From contig JAFIFG010000107.1 in NCBI GenBank assembly GCA_020832135.1, forward strand, positions 1-43,266: DNA of 43,266 nucleotides, given 5' to 3'. The notes below the pieces were generated by a model that saw only the letters and a program-made list of their open reading frames with translations, ran no database searches and was not told the origin of the DNA. Shown here in pieces: positions 28,303 through 37,773 of this stretch (the first letter of the stretch is position 1; each line of letters starts with the position of its first letter). The translations under genes were made by a program, and so were the position numbers. The stretch comes from Clostridiaceae bacterium (lineage in GTDB: Bacteria; Bacillota; Clostridia; Peptostreptococcales; Natronincolaceae).

Positions 28303-29908
28303 GCTATTAATTGTTGACGATGAGCATATTGTTATTGACTCTATAAAATTTATTATTGAAAAATATATAGAGGATGTAGAGGTTGTAGGTACTGCAAGAT
28401 CAGGTAGAGAAGCAATAGAAAAGGCATTGAACCTTAGACCTGATGTTGTATTTATGGATATACATATGCCAGGCATTAATGGTATGGATGCAATTCGTCG
28501 TATTAAAGCCACACATAAGGATATGAATTTTGTCATTATAACCGCCTATGAATATTTTCAATATGCTAAGGAAGCAGTAGATCTAGGAGTTTATCAATAT
28601 TTATTAAAGCCATTAAATAGAAAAAAGGTAATCAAAGCCCTTGAGAATATAAGCAATGCTATTTATGAAAAGAGGGAAGCCATTAATAGAGAAATGCTCC
28701 TAATGGAAAAAATAAATACAATTCTTCCCCATATGGAGGGACAATTTATATATTCTCAACTATTTACTGGAGATACCACAAAAGACATAGCTTTTTATGA
28801 AGAAGTATTTGGAATGAGTTTAAAACAGGGTTATATAATGGTAGCAATCGTTGGGGATAGAGAGGGTTTGACAAAGGAAGAAGGTCTCGAGAAGAGTTTG
28901 ATTAGACAGAAATTTTATGATGTTTTTAGTTTAGAGTTAAAAAGTATAACTACATGTCTAATTGGACCACCATTATTAGATAGAATAGTAGCCTACATTC
29001 CAGTAGATGATGCTATAGATAATTATCAAATAAGAAATAGCACCATAGAAACTGCTAAAAAAATTGTAAAAAAAGTTAATACAGCAGTTAGATTAGATTA
29101 CAAAATAGGAGTAGGGAGAATATATAATATAGATTATTTTTCAAAATCCTATCATGAAGCATATATGGCTAGTGCTATATATAGCATTGATCAAATAACT
29201 CATTTTGAAGATATAAATATATCGGCAGCTGAAGTAGATACTCCTTATCCTTTCCATAAAGAAAAATTACTTATACACAAAATATTAATTGGAGATACAA
29301 AAGAAGCGGTAGAAGTAGCTGAAGAAATATTTTCTTGGTTGACCATAACATATAGTGAGGACATAAATCAAATAAAATTAAACCTAATACAGTTATTTAT
29401 TTCTATACAGAAATCTATTGTTTATGATATGAAGGAAAAAGATGTTTCTAAAAAAGAGTATTTAATCCAGTTATTTAAAATAACAGATATGAAAGAGTTA
29501 AAAAATAGTTATTTTAATTATATTAAAAGCATTGTTATTAACTTAGAAACTTTTAAGCAGAAGGATATAAATGATTTAATCACAAAGTCACTAAGATATT
29601 TAGAAAAAAACTATAATAAGCACATTAGTTTAAATGATGTTGCTAAAGAAATCAATATGAGTTATCACTATTTTAGTAAATTCTTCAAAGAATCTACTGG
29701 CAAAAATTTTGTAGACTATTTAACGGAGTTACGTGTAGAAAAATCTAAAGAAATGTTGAAGGATAATACAATAAATATTAAAGAAGTATGTTATAAGATA
29801 GGTTACACAGATCCCAATTATTTTAGTAAAATATTTAAAAAATCAACGAATATGACTCCCACTGAATATAGAGCAAATGTATTGAAAAAACAAGAGGTGA
29901 TGGGATGA
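28295..29908 (+). CDS. YesN-type response regulator with AraC domain
   Basis: 537 residues: a receiver domain (1-120) with acidic pocket VDDEH and phosphoacceptor Asp55 in VFMDIHMPG, a long helical middle, and a C-terminal AraC/XylS helix-turn-helix pair (from about 435, SLNDVAKEINMSYHYFSKFFKESTGKNF to EVCYKIGYTDPNYFSKIFKK). ATG 28295 is used: GGGGAAGGAG at 28276-28285 fits it, and an in-frame ATG at 28274 lies before that site. Expected to activate the xylFGH transporter downstream when phosphorylated by the neighbouring kinase. Confidence 0.93.
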   Translation: MIKLLIVDDEHIVIDSIKFIIEKYIEDVEVVGTARSGREAIEKALNLRPDVVFMDIHMPGINGMDAIRRIKATHKDMNFVIITAYEYFQYAKEAVDLGVYQYLLKPLNRKKVIKALENISNAIYEKREAINREMLLMEKINTILPHMEGQFIYSQLFTGDTTKDIAFYEEVFGMSLKQGYIMVAIVGDREGLTKEEGLEKSLIRQKFYDVFSLELKSITTCLIGPPLLDRIVAYIPVDDAIDNYQIRNSTIETAKKIVKKVNTAVRLDYKIGVGRIYNIDYFSKSYHEAYMASAIYSIDQITHFEDINISAAEVDTPYPFHKEKLLIHKILIGDTKEAVEVAEEIFSWLTITYSEDINQIKLNLIQLFISIQKSIVYDMKEKDVSKKEYLIQLFKITDMKELKNSYFNYIKSIVINLETFKQKDINDLITKSLRYLEKNYNKHISLNDVAKEINMSYHYFSKFFKESTGKNFVDYLTELRVEKSKEMLKDNTINIKEVCYKIGYTDPNYFSKIFKKSTNMTPTEYRANVLKKQEVMG

Positions 29909-31011
29909 TGAACCTCAAACCTACAATAAAACAGGTGGTTACAGTAATACTCTTTGTCCTATGTGCAGCACTCACTTTTCAAACGATAAAAACCGTAACC
30001 AGTTTTTATGTAGAAAGTGAAGACAAAGAGGTTTTAGAGGAAGAACAAGAAAAGATAACCATTGGTTTTTCTTTGGGAACCTTAAAAGAAGAGAGATGGA
30101 TTAAGGATAGAGATATTTTAATGGCCAAGGTAAAGGAATTAGGAGCCGATATTCTTGTTCAAAATGCCAATAATGATGATCAGGATCAAATCAAGCAGGT
30201 GAGATATTTACTGGATCAAAACATAGATGTTCTTATTTTAGTGCCTAATGACTTAAATAAAGCGGCTACAGCAGTAGAATTAGCTAGAAGAGAAGGTGTG
30301 AAGGTAATTTCCTATGATAGATTAGTATTAAACTCTAATATTGATTTATATGTATCCTTTGATAATGCAAGAGTAGGAGAGTTAATGGCTGAGTATATTT
30401 TAAAAGAAGTTCCTGAGGGGAATATACTCATTGTTAATGGACCCACCAGTGATCATAACACCAAACTAATTAAAGAAGGGTATGATCAGGTGTTAAAAGA
30501 GGTGGTTGAGGATAGAAGTATTAATATTATTGGAGAGAAATGGGCACCTAATTGGATGAAGGAGTATGCTTTTCAAATAATGGATGAATTATTACAGGAT
30601 AAAAGTCATATAGATGCTGTTATAGCAGGAAATGATGGTTTGGCAGATGGTATTATTCAAGCCTTATCACAGCATAGACTGGCAGGAGAAATCGTTGTTG
30701 TAGGACAGGATGCAGATCTAGCAGCTACCCAGCGGGTAGTGGAGGGTACTCAGTTAATGACTGTTTATAAACCAATAGAAAAACTAGCTGATGCAACTGC
30801 TAGAATGGCAATTCAATTAGCAAAAGGAGAAGAACTATCAAACATAAAAAACTCCATTTACAATGGTATGTATGATGTACCTTATTATATTTTAGAACCT
30901 ATTGCTGTTGATATTACAAACTTAGATGAGACTATTATCAAAGATGGATTCCATAGGATAGATGAAATATATAGAAATCTATCTTTAGAAAAAAATGATA
31001 ATACAAATTAA
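29905..31011 (+). CDS. membrane-anchored xylose-type binding protein (XylFII-like, sensor component 2)
   Basis: 368 residues with an N-terminal membrane helix (about 10-30) and no lipobox Cys, followed by a XylF-like binding domain. It is clearly homologous to the transporter's XylF at 31275: IGFSLGTLKEERWIKDRD versus VGLSLPTQREERWVRDKE, and both share DVLIL, VISYDRL, VVGQDAD/ITGQDAE and AAxRxVEGTQ. The start codon overlaps the regulator's stop (ATGATG). This matches the membrane-bound XylFII that signals to LytS in solventogenic clostridia. Having two anchored binding proteins around one kinase is unusual. A terminator follows. Confidence 0.85.
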   Translation: MMNLKPTIKQVVTVILFVLCAALTFQTIKTVTSFYVESEDKEVLEEEQEKITIGFSLGTLKEERWIKDRDILMAKVKELGADILVQNANNDDQDQIKQVRYLLDQNIDVLILVPNDLNKAATAVELARREGVKVISYDRLVLNSNIDLYVSFDNARVGELMAEYILKEVPEGNILIVNGPTSDHNTKLIKEGYDQVLKEVVEDRSINIIGEKWAPNWMKEYAFQIMDELLQDKSHIDAVIAGNDGLADGIIQALSQHRLAGEIVVVGQDADLAATQRVVEGTQLMTVYKPIEKLADATARMAIQLAKGEELSNIKNSIYNGMYDVPYYILEPIAVDITNLDETIIKDGFHRIDEIYRNLSLEKNDNTN

Positions 31012-31014
31012 AAT

Positions 31015-31047
31015 AAAAAATCTAGTGCCTAGGCACTGGATTTTTTT
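31015..31047 (+). terminator. terminator between sensor and transporter operons
   Basis: TCTAGTGCC (31021-31029) pairs with GGCACTGGA (31032-31040), flanked by A-run and T-run, so it can act on both strands. It separates the sensing genes from xylF. Confidence 0.85.
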
Positions 31048-31193
31048 ATTGCAAAAAATTACTATAAAAATCTTAAAATATTAAAAATAACAAAATAAAC
31101 AAGTGTAAAGATAAAATTCTACAGAGGCAAAACAACATTTGAAGAGAAATAAGTCAGTATACTATAAGGAAAACCTTTTCAAAGGGTACTTGT

Positions 31194-31236
31194 TTAACTA
31201 CCTTCTACTACAAAGTAATACTATAGAAGTAGTTAA
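31194..31236 (+). repeat. xylF upstream hairpin
   Basis: TTAACTACCTTCTA (31194-31207) pairs with TAGAAGTAGTTAA (31224-31236) with a single bulged C, just before the xylF ribosome site. A possible promoter TTTGAA-N16-TACTAT lies some 30 bases upstream. It could be a stabilising 5' hairpin or a regulator site. Confidence 0.4.
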
Positions 31237-31274
31237 ATTAATAAAATAAATATTAATAATGAGGAGGAGAAATT

Positions 31275-32336
31275 ATGAGAAAGAGTAAGGTTTTATCATT
31301 ACTACTAGTGGGCATGTTAATGATGACGTTGTTTATTGGGTGCAGTCAACCAGCGGAGCCAACTGAGTCACCAGAAGGTGAAGAGACAGTTGCGGAAACA
31401 CCAGAGGAGAAGATCAGAGTAGGTTTATCCTTACCAACACAAAGAGAAGAGAGATGGGTAAGGGATAAAGAAAAAATGGAAGAGGTAGCTGCAGAATTAG
31501 GAATTGAGCTACTTGTAAGAGTTTCTGATGCTGATATGCAGGAACAAATCACACAGGTGGAAGCATTGCTAACTCAAGGTATTGATGTGTTAATCCTAGC
31601 ACCGCATGATGCTTCTGCAGCAGCAACCTTAGTAGAAAGTGCTAATCGAGAAGGAGTTCCTGTAATATCCTATGATCGCTTAATAACCAACACAGATAAG
31701 CTTGATATTTACTTATCCTTTGATAATGTAAGAGTTGGGGAATTACAAGGACAATTTATTACAGAGCAAGTGCCAACAGGCAAGTATATTATTATGTCGG
31801 GTGCACCAACTGATAACAATGCTACACTATTTAAAGCAGGAGCCATGAAGTATATTCAACCACTTATTGATAGTGGAGATATTGAAGTGATAGCAGAACA
31901 AGCTGTAGATAACTGGGTACCTGAGAATGCTTTAAGAATTGTTGAAGCTGCATTAGCAGCAAATAATAATGAAGTAGATGCTATATTAGCACCTAATGAT
32001 GGTACTGCTGGGGCAGCTATTCAAGCTTTAGCAGCACAAGGCTTAGCTGGTGAAATTCCTATAACAGGACAGGATGCAGAGAGAGCAGCAGCTAAAAGAA
32101 TCGTAGAAGGTACACAATCTATGACGATCTTCAAAGATACAAGAAGTTTAGGTGAAGCAGCCATAGAAATTGCTATTCAACTGGCAAAAGGTGATGCTGT
32201 AAGTACAAATGGAGCAGTAGATAATGGTACTTTTGAGGTGCCGTCTGTACTATTAGACCCAGAGGTTGTTACTGCTGATAATATAAGAGAATTATTAGTA
32301 GAGGGTGGATATATTACAGAGGCTGATTTACAATAA
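31275..32336 (+). CDS. xylF: xylose-type ABC transporter substrate-binding lipoprotein
   Basis: 353 residues: a lipoprotein signal (MRKSKVLSLLLVGM) ends in FIGC with the lipidated Cys at 23, then a Glu/Pro-rich linker and a two-domain sugar-binding fold. The segments IRVGLSLPTQREERWVRDKE, IDVLILAPHDA, VISYDRLI and GEIPITGQDAE are typical of XylF D-xylose receptors. ATG 31275 follows GAGGAGGAG. Another sugar cannot be excluded. Followed by an attenuating terminator, then the ATPase and permease genes. Confidence 0.88.
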   Translation: MRKSKVLSLLLVGMLMMTLFIGCSQPAEPTESPEGEETVAETPEEKIRVGLSLPTQREERWVRDKEKMEEVAAELGIELLVRVSDADMQEQITQVEALLTQGIDVLILAPHDASAAATLVESANREGVPVISYDRLITNTDKLDIYLSFDNVRVGELQGQFITEQVPTGKYIIMSGAPTDNNATLFKAGAMKYIQPLIDSGDIEVIAEQAVDNWVPENALRIVEAALAANNNEVDAILAPNDGTAGAAIQALAAQGLAGEIPITGQDAERAAAKRIVEGTQSMTIFKDTRSLGEAAIEIAIQLAKGDAVSTNGAVDNGTFEVPSVLLDPEVVTADNIRELLVEGGYITEADLQ

Positions 32337-32367
32337 TACCTTGCTTTGTTTAGCTTTTAGTTGGAAA

Positions 32368-32402
32368 GAGGAATAGCTTATTGGTTATTCCTCTCTCTTT
32401 TA
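32368..32402 (+). terminator. attenuating terminator between xylF and xylG
   Basis: GAGGAATA (32368-32375) pairs with TATTCCTC (32386-32393), followed by TCTCTTTT. It probably lowers ATPase and permease expression relative to the binding protein. Confidence 0.7.
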
Positions 32403-32419
32403 GAAAGGTGGATGGCTCT

Positions 32420-33940
32420 ATGAGTGAATATATTTTGGAAATGCAGGATATTGTAAAAGAATTTCCAGGAGTTAGAGCACTTGATGAAGTAAATTTTAAA
32501 CTCAAAAAAGGTGAAATACATGCACTAGTTGGAGAAAACGGAGCTGGAAAGTCTACGTTAATGAAAATATTAAGTGGTGTATATCCTTATGGAAGTTATG
32601 AAGGAAAAATTATCATTAATGGAGAAGTTCAAAGATTTAATACTACAAAAGATAGTGAAGTAGCTGGAGTAGGTATTATCTATCAAGAACTAACCTTAGT
32701 AAAGCAAATGAATATATGTGAAAATATATTTTTAGGAAATGAATTCCAAAAATACGGAGTAATTGACTGGAATCATGCCATGGCAAAAACACAGGAATTA
32801 TTAAAAGAAGTAGGGCTAACAACCAACCCTGCTACAAAAATTATTAACTTAGGTATTGGTAGACAACAACTAGTGGAGATTGCAAAGGCTTTATCCAAAA
32901 ATGTAAATATACTTATATTGGATGAACCAACTGCAGCGCTGAATGAAGCTGATAGTGATAACTTATTAGAAATTATAAAAAAATTAAAGGATGAGGGTAT
33001 AAGTTGTATTTATATTTCTCATAAGCTCAAGGAAGTAAAGGCTATTGCAGATACCATCACCATTATAAGGGATGGTAAAACTATAGAGACTTTTGAAAAT
33101 GATGATAAGATCAATCAAAATCGTATTATTACTGGGATGGTAGGTAGAGAAATCACACAATTGTTTCCTAGAGTAGAGCATACACCAGGGGAAGTAGTTT
33201 TAGATGTAAAGGACTGGACAGTCTATAATCCTGAATTACCGGACAAAAAGGAGATTAACAATGTGAGTTTTCAGGCAAGAAAAGGTGAAATATTAGGAAT
33301 AGCAGGCTTAATGGGGTCAGGTAGAACTGAATTAATGATGAGTATATTTGGTGCCTATGGCATCAATAAATCTGGAGAAATATACATTAATGGGAAAAAG
33401 GCAATGATCAAAGGACCTAGGGATGCTATAGAAAAGGGTCTATGTTATCTTTCGGAAGATCGTAAAAAAACTGGGCTGGTATTGGGAATGGATATAAAGG
33501 AAAATATCACACTTTCCAGCTTAAATAAAATTTCCAGTATGATGGGAATAAATCAGAACGAAGAAATTAAAGTGGCAAACCATTATGTGGATGCTTTAAA
33601 CATAAAAACACCTTCTATTGAACAGAAAACTAGAAATTTAAGTGGGGGAAATCAACAAAAAGTTGTAATAGCAAAATGGTTAATGGCGGCACCTGAAATA
33701 TTAATTCTAGATGAACCTACCAGGGGAATTGATGTGGGAGCTAAATATGAAATTTACAATATTATGAACCAATTGGTAGCACAGGGGGTAAGCATTATTA
33801 TGATTTCTTCTGAACTGCCTGAGGTCTTAGGCATGAGTGATAGAATTCTTGTCATGCACGAAGGAAAATTAACAGCAGATTTAGATTGGAAGGAAACAAA
33901 CCAGGAGGGTGTTATGCATTATGCAACTGGTGGTGCATAG
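32420..33940 (+). CDS. xylG: xylose-type ABC transporter ATP-binding protein
   Basis: Double-ATPase protein of about 506 residues, as in ribose/xylose importers. The first domain has Walker A GENGAGKST near residue 40, signature-like LGIGRQQLVEIAKAL, and Walker B ILILDEPTAAL. The second has the degenerate Walker A GLMGSGRTE, LSGGNQQKVVIAKWL and ILILDEPTRGIDVGAK. ATG 32420 follows AAGGTGG; an in-frame ATG at 32381 would place the terminator tail inside the gene. Supplies energy to XylH. Confidence 0.92.
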   Translation: MSEYILEMQDIVKEFPGVRALDEVNFKLKKGEIHALVGENGAGKSTLMKILSGVYPYGSYEGKIIINGEVQRFNTTKDSEVAGVGIIYQELTLVKQMNICENIFLGNEFQKYGVIDWNHAMAKTQELLKEVGLTTNPATKIINLGIGRQQLVEIAKALSKNVNILILDEPTAALNEADSDNLLEIIKKLKDEGISCIYISHKLKEVKAIADTITIIRDGKTIETFENDDKINQNRIITGMVGREITQLFPRVEHTPGEVVLDVKDWTVYNPELPDKKEINNVSFQARKGEILGIAGLMGSGRTELMMSIFGAYGINKSGEIYINGKKAMIKGPRDAIEKGLCYLSEDRKKTGLVLGMDIKENITLSSLNKISSMMGINQNEEIKVANHYVDALNIKTPSIEQKTRNLSGGNQQKVVIAKWLMAAPEILILDEPTRGIDVGAKYEIYNIMNQLVAQGVSIIMISSELPEVLGMSDRILVMHEGKLTADLDWKETNQEGVMHYATGGA

Positions 33941-33974
33941 AGCTGTCATAACACCTATTTAAGGAGGTTTTAAG

Positions 33975-35180
33975 ATGAGTAGTAAAGCAAAAATACATCA
34001 GAGTCCAATAGAAGTATTAAAAATGTCCCTTAGAAATAACATTAGACAATATACTATGTTTATTGCATTAATTAGTATTATGATGATTTTTTCTCTACTA
34101 AGTGATGTTTTCTTCACTCCTCGTAATTTATCAACACTTTTTTTGCAGACAGCACATATAGCAGTATTAGCATGTGGTGTAGTGTTAGTGATCGTGGCAG
34201 GTCACATTGATTTATCCATTGGTGCTGTTGTAGGCTTAACTGGGGCTATAGTAGCTATATTACCTGCACGATATGGTATGGGAGTGGTACCGGCAATCAT
34301 CATTACACTAGCAGTAGGTGCACTTATTGGTTTGTGGCAAGGTTACTGGGTGGCATATAGGGATGTGCCGGCATTTATTGTTACTTTAGCAGGAATGATG
34401 ATTTTTAATGGTCTATTACTAGGGGTTACACAAGGAGCCACTATAGCTACAAGTAGTAGTTTCAATAAATTAGGGCAAGGATATTTACCAAATTTATTTA
34501 TCGAAAGTACACCAAGGGACATGCTTCCCCATGATACTACTGTGATTATATGGATAGTAGTAATTATAGCCTATCTATGGTTAGAATTTAAGAAAAGAAG
34601 AGAAAGATTACATTATGGCTTTGATGTACTGCCTAGATCTCTATTTATATTAAAAATAAGTTTAGTAATATTATTAATTAGTGCTATATTTTCTGTCATG
34701 GCTTTATACTTAGGTTTACCCTACTCTATTTTAATTCTAATGGTAATAGGAGGTTTCTATACCTTTCTCACCACAAATACTACCTTTGGTCGGCATGTAT
34801 ATGCTATTGGCGGTAATAAAGAAGCCGCTATGCTCTCTGGAATTAATATTAGGAAAAGAACTCTATGGATTTTTATCTCTTCTGGTATTCTAGGTGCCAT
34901 CGGAGGTATTATTTATACCGCTAGAGTTGGATCAGCAGCTGCTTCAGCAGGGCAGGCTATGGAACTAGATGTTATAGCTGCTGCTATTATCGGTGGTACT
35001 AGTACATTGGGGGGAGAAGGGACAATTGTTGGTGCTATTATCGGGGCATTGGTTATGTCTACTTTAAACAATGGTATGCTACTTTTAGATGTAGGAACAA
35101 CACAACGATTAATAGTAAGGGGTTTGGTATTACTTCTAGCAGTTTGGGTAGATATCTCTTCACGTAAAAAGAATAGTTAA
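33975..35180 (+). CDS. xylH: xylose-type ABC transporter permease
   Basis: 401-residue BPD_transp_2 permease with about ten membrane segments. The family motif GHIDLSIGAVVGLTGAI near the N-terminal third and GGNKEAAMLSGINIRK plus IIGGTSTLGGEGTIVGAIIGAL in the C-terminal half are typical of XylH. AAGGAGG precedes ATG 33975, 34 bases after xylG. It ends the operon before a strong terminator. Confidence 0.93.
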   Translation: MSSKAKIHQSPIEVLKMSLRNNIRQYTMFIALISIMMIFSLLSDVFFTPRNLSTLFLQTAHIAVLACGVVLVIVAGHIDLSIGAVVGLTGAIVAILPARYGMGVVPAIIITLAVGALIGLWQGYWVAYRDVPAFIVTLAGMMIFNGLLLGVTQGATIATSSSFNKLGQGYLPNLFIESTPRDMLPHDTTVIIWIVVIIAYLWLEFKKRRERLHYGFDVLPRSLFILKISLVILLISAIFSVMALYLGLPYSILILMVIGGFYTFLTTNTTFGRHVYAIGGNKEAAMLSGINIRKRTLWIFISSGILGAIGGIIYTARVGSAAASAGQAMELDVIAAAIIGGTSTLGGEGTIVGAIIGALVMSTLNNGMLLLDVGTTQRLIVRGLVLLLAVWVDISSRKKNS

Positions 35181-35188
35181 AAATTTAT

Positions 35189-35229
35189 AAGACCACTAAC
35201 AGTAAGTATGTTAGTGGTCTTTCAATTTT
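35189..35229. terminator. bidirectional terminator after xylH
   Basis: AAGACCACTAAC (35189-35200) is exactly complementary to GTTAGTGGTCTT (35211-35222). It lies between convergent xylH and the XRE-cupin regulator gene and can serve both. Confidence 0.85.
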
Positions 35230-35767
35230 AGAAATAGGGTGGACTCGATATCCAAAGAATCGAGGCAGGGGTATCATGAGGATTCTCTAAGCAGTGGTTC
35301 TCATTGGCTTTAAAGTAAAAGGTCTCACCTTTTTTTAATTTGTGTTTTTTATGTCCAATCCATATGTTGATATTTCCTTTTAATACATAACCAAATTCTT
35401 CACCGGTATGGGGAGCCTCAACATCACTTGTACTATGGGGCTTCATATTTAATAATATGGGCTCCATAGAATTTTTTTGAGCATTGGGAATAAGCCATAA
35501 GATTTCATAGCCCAACTCATTATTTTCAGTGGAGTAGATATCTTCCTCACCATAGACGATCTTATCCTCTGTTGGTTCATTGAAAAAACTTTTTATGTCT
35601 GTATCTAAGGCATCTAATAAATCCATTAATGTGGCTATAGAAGGAGAACTCAAATCTCTTTCCGCTAATGAGATAAAGCCTGTAGTCAAATCACAACGTT
35701 GAGCCAACTCTTCCTGTGTTAACTTTTTTGCAATTCTTAAATTCTTTAATTTTTCTCCTATATTCAA
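35228..35767 (-). CDS. XRE-cupin transcriptional regulator
   Basis: 179 residues: an N-terminal XRE helix-turn-helix (about 1-60, LRIAKKLTQEELAQRCDLTTGFISLAE) and a C-terminal cupin barrel (about 105-172, HTGEEFGYVLKGNINIWIG, then FYFKANENHCLEN). Regulators of this build (PuuR-like) commonly bind a pathway metabolite in the cupin. GAGGTGAT precedes the start on the minus strand. Divergent from the FdrA gene, so probably the local regulator of the catabolic cluster. Confidence 0.9.
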   Translation of the reverse strand: MNIGEKLKNLRIAKKLTQEELAQRCDLTTGFISLAERDLSSPSIATLMDLLDALDTDIKSFFNEPTEDKIVYGEEDIYSTENNELGYEILWLIPNAQKNSMEPILLNMKPHSTSDVEAPHTGEEFGYVLKGNINIWIGHKKHKLKKGETFYFKANENHCLENPHDTPASILWISSPPYF

Positions 35768-36209
35768 AAGATCACCTCATATCCCATACTTATTGGTATC
35801 TTACTTCATTATATTAGTATTAACTTATACTTTTATCTTACAACATTTTAGTAGATTTGGATAGTGCTCATGGTGTATTGTGTCATCCACACAATAAATC
35901 CACAAAATATTATAGCAAAACTACAATGATATAGAAATGAGAAAATAACAGAGATAGAGATAAGTTTTTAGAAAATTAATTATATAAAAATAGATCAAAA
36001 AACTAATTCCCGTTAAGAATTGATAAAAAAATGCATAAAATTTAAAATGTTGGGAACTAGCACAAATTAATATCTCAATCTTTATAAAATTCAAACAATG
36101 AAAAGAGGTAGTTATTGTTTTAATATATAAATAAGAAGACCATCTTAATAATCAATAGGAAATAATAACATTTTAATTTACTAGTACTTAGTGAGGGGGG
36201 ATTATCTTA
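35768..36209. promoter_or_regulatory. divergent control region of the FdrA cluster
   Basis: 442 bases without a gene. A palindrome ATTGTGT-CATCC-ACACAAT lies at 35877-35895, about 110 bases from the regulator start, and is the best operator candidate. A further pair, CTAATTCCC and GGGAACTAG about 40 bases apart (near 36003 and 36051), could form a leader stem. No clear consensus promoter or known riboswitch was recognised. Confidence 0.4.
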
Positions 36210-37760
36210 GTGATTACGAAAACTTTAATAAAATCTAGCGCATATTATGATTCTGTAACACTGATGTTGGTTGAAAAGAATCTATCTAAACTAGATGGAG
36301 TTGATGGTATTGGTGTTGTGATGGCAACTGCTCATAACAAAGAAGTACTTAAGACTGCAGGACTTCTTACGAAAGATGCTGAAGAAGCCAAGCCGGATGA
36401 TCTTGTCATCAGTGTACGTTGTGGTAGCGAAGAAGTTGCTAAGGAAGCATTTGAAAAAGTTGATGAATTGTTAAATAAAAAGAAGGGTGGAGGTTTTTCA
36501 GGGGGAGCAGAAGTTAGACCTAAGACTCTAGATTCAGCATTAAAACAATTACCTGATGCTAATATGGTAGTCATCTCTATACCTGGGAAACATGCAAAAG
36601 ACGAAGTAGAAAAGGCGTTAGATAAAAATCTGAACGTAATGCTTTTTAGTGATAACGTTAACATAGAAGATGAACTTTATTTAAAAACAAAGGCTAGAGA
36701 CAAAGGACTATTATTAATGGGTCCAGATTGTGGGACGGCCATCATAAATAATACTGCATTAGCCTTCGCCAATGTTATTAGAAAAGGGAAAATTGGAATT
36801 GTTGGAGCATCAGGAACAGGTATCCAAGAGGTTACTGTACTAATCAATGAGTTTGGGGGAGGCATTTCTCAAGCAATAGGAACCGGAGGAAGAGACTTAA
36901 AAGAAGAAATCGGCGGTATGATGATGCTACAGGGAATTGAATTACTAAATGAGGATGAGAACACCGATGTAATAGTCTTAATATCCAAACCACCTTCAGA
37001 AAAAGTAGTACCTAGTATAATTGATGCCATAAAAACCTGTAATAAGCCAGTTGTAGTGAACTTCATAGGTGGAGAACAACAAGAAATAGATGAAAATATC
37101 TACTTCGCCAGCACCTTAGAAGCAGCAGCAGAGAAGGCTGTATTACTATCTGGAACTAGTATAAGAAAAGATTATAAAGAAGTAAATATAAATACAGAAA
37201 AATTAACATCTCAACAAAAGTATATCAGAGGTTTATTTAGTGGAGGAACATTATGCTATGAGGCTTTATTAGTATTAAGAGATTATGCACATAATGTTTA
37301 TTCTAACACACCAATAGATAAAGCTTATAAATTAGAAAATGCAAATAAAGCATATCAACACACCTTGCTAGATCTTGGGGAAGATGAATTTACAGTAGGT
37401 AGACCTCACCCTATGATAGATATGACATTAAGGGCTGAAAGAATAGTACAAGAGGCTAAAGATCCCGAGACAGCTTTATTATTAATGGACGTAGTACTAG
37501 GATATGGATCCCATGAAAATCCAGTAGAAGAACTAGTGCCAGCCATTAAAAAGGCAAAAGACTTAGCTGCAGCAGAAGGAAGAGAGTTACCTGTAGTTGC
37601 ATATGTTTGTGGAACCCAAGAAGATCCTCAAGAAAAGCAAAAACAAATAGAGGCATTGGAAGAGGCTGGGGTGATTATTACTAATACTAATGCGGAGGCA
37701 GCAAGAGCTGCTGGAGCAACTATTAAAAGCTTAGAGAAGTTAGTGAACCTAGCAACATAG
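36210..37760 (+). CDS. fdrA: FdrA-family protein (AllF-like, carbamoyltransferase subunit)
   Basis: 516 residues related to succinyl-CoA synthetase alpha chains, with a CoA/nucleotide-type Rossmann motif GIVGASGTGIQEVTVL and the GPDCGTAI segment, plus an N-terminal repeat (TLIKSSAYYDSVTLMLVEKNL) and a C-terminal HPMID motif typical of FdrA. In E. coli, FdrA with YlbE and YlbF has been assigned as oxamate carbamoyltransferase (AllFGH), which makes carbamoyl phosphate in allantoin use. The start is GTG 36210 behind GAGGGGGG. It appears shorter at the C-terminus than the E. coli protein as I recall it; the missing part may be the small gene that follows. Confidence 0.88.
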   Translation: MITKTLIKSSAYYDSVTLMLVEKNLSKLDGVDGIGVVMATAHNKEVLKTAGLLTKDAEEAKPDDLVISVRCGSEEVAKEAFEKVDELLNKKKGGGFSGGAEVRPKTLDSALKQLPDANMVVISIPGKHAKDEVEKALDKNLNVMLFSDNVNIEDELYLKTKARDKGLLLMGPDCGTAIINNTALAFANVIRKGKIGIVGASGTGIQEVTVLINEFGGGISQAIGTGGRDLKEEIGGMMMLQGIELLNEDENTDVIVLISKPPSEKVVPSIIDAIKTCNKPVVVNFIGGEQQEIDENIYFASTLEAAAEKAVLLSGTSIRKDYKEVNINTEKLTSQQKYIRGLFSGGTLCYEALLVLRDYAHNVYSNTPIDKAYKLENANKAYQHTLLDLGEDEFTVGRPHPMIDMTLRAERIVQEAKDPETALLLMDVVLGYGSHENPVEELVPAIKKAKDLAAAEGRELPVVAYVCGTQEDPQEKQKQIEALEEAGVIITNTNAEAARAAGATIKSLEKLVNLAT

Positions 37761-37773
37761 GGGGTGATTTGAT

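Noticed and set aside
28180-28536. 118-residue minus-strand frame across the kinase/regulator junction
   Set aside because: It overlaps two strongly supported coding regions and translates to low-information sequence without motifs.
36332-36664. 110-residue minus-strand frame inside fdrA
   Set aside because: Shadow frame rich in Ser and Phe, no start signal, no family.
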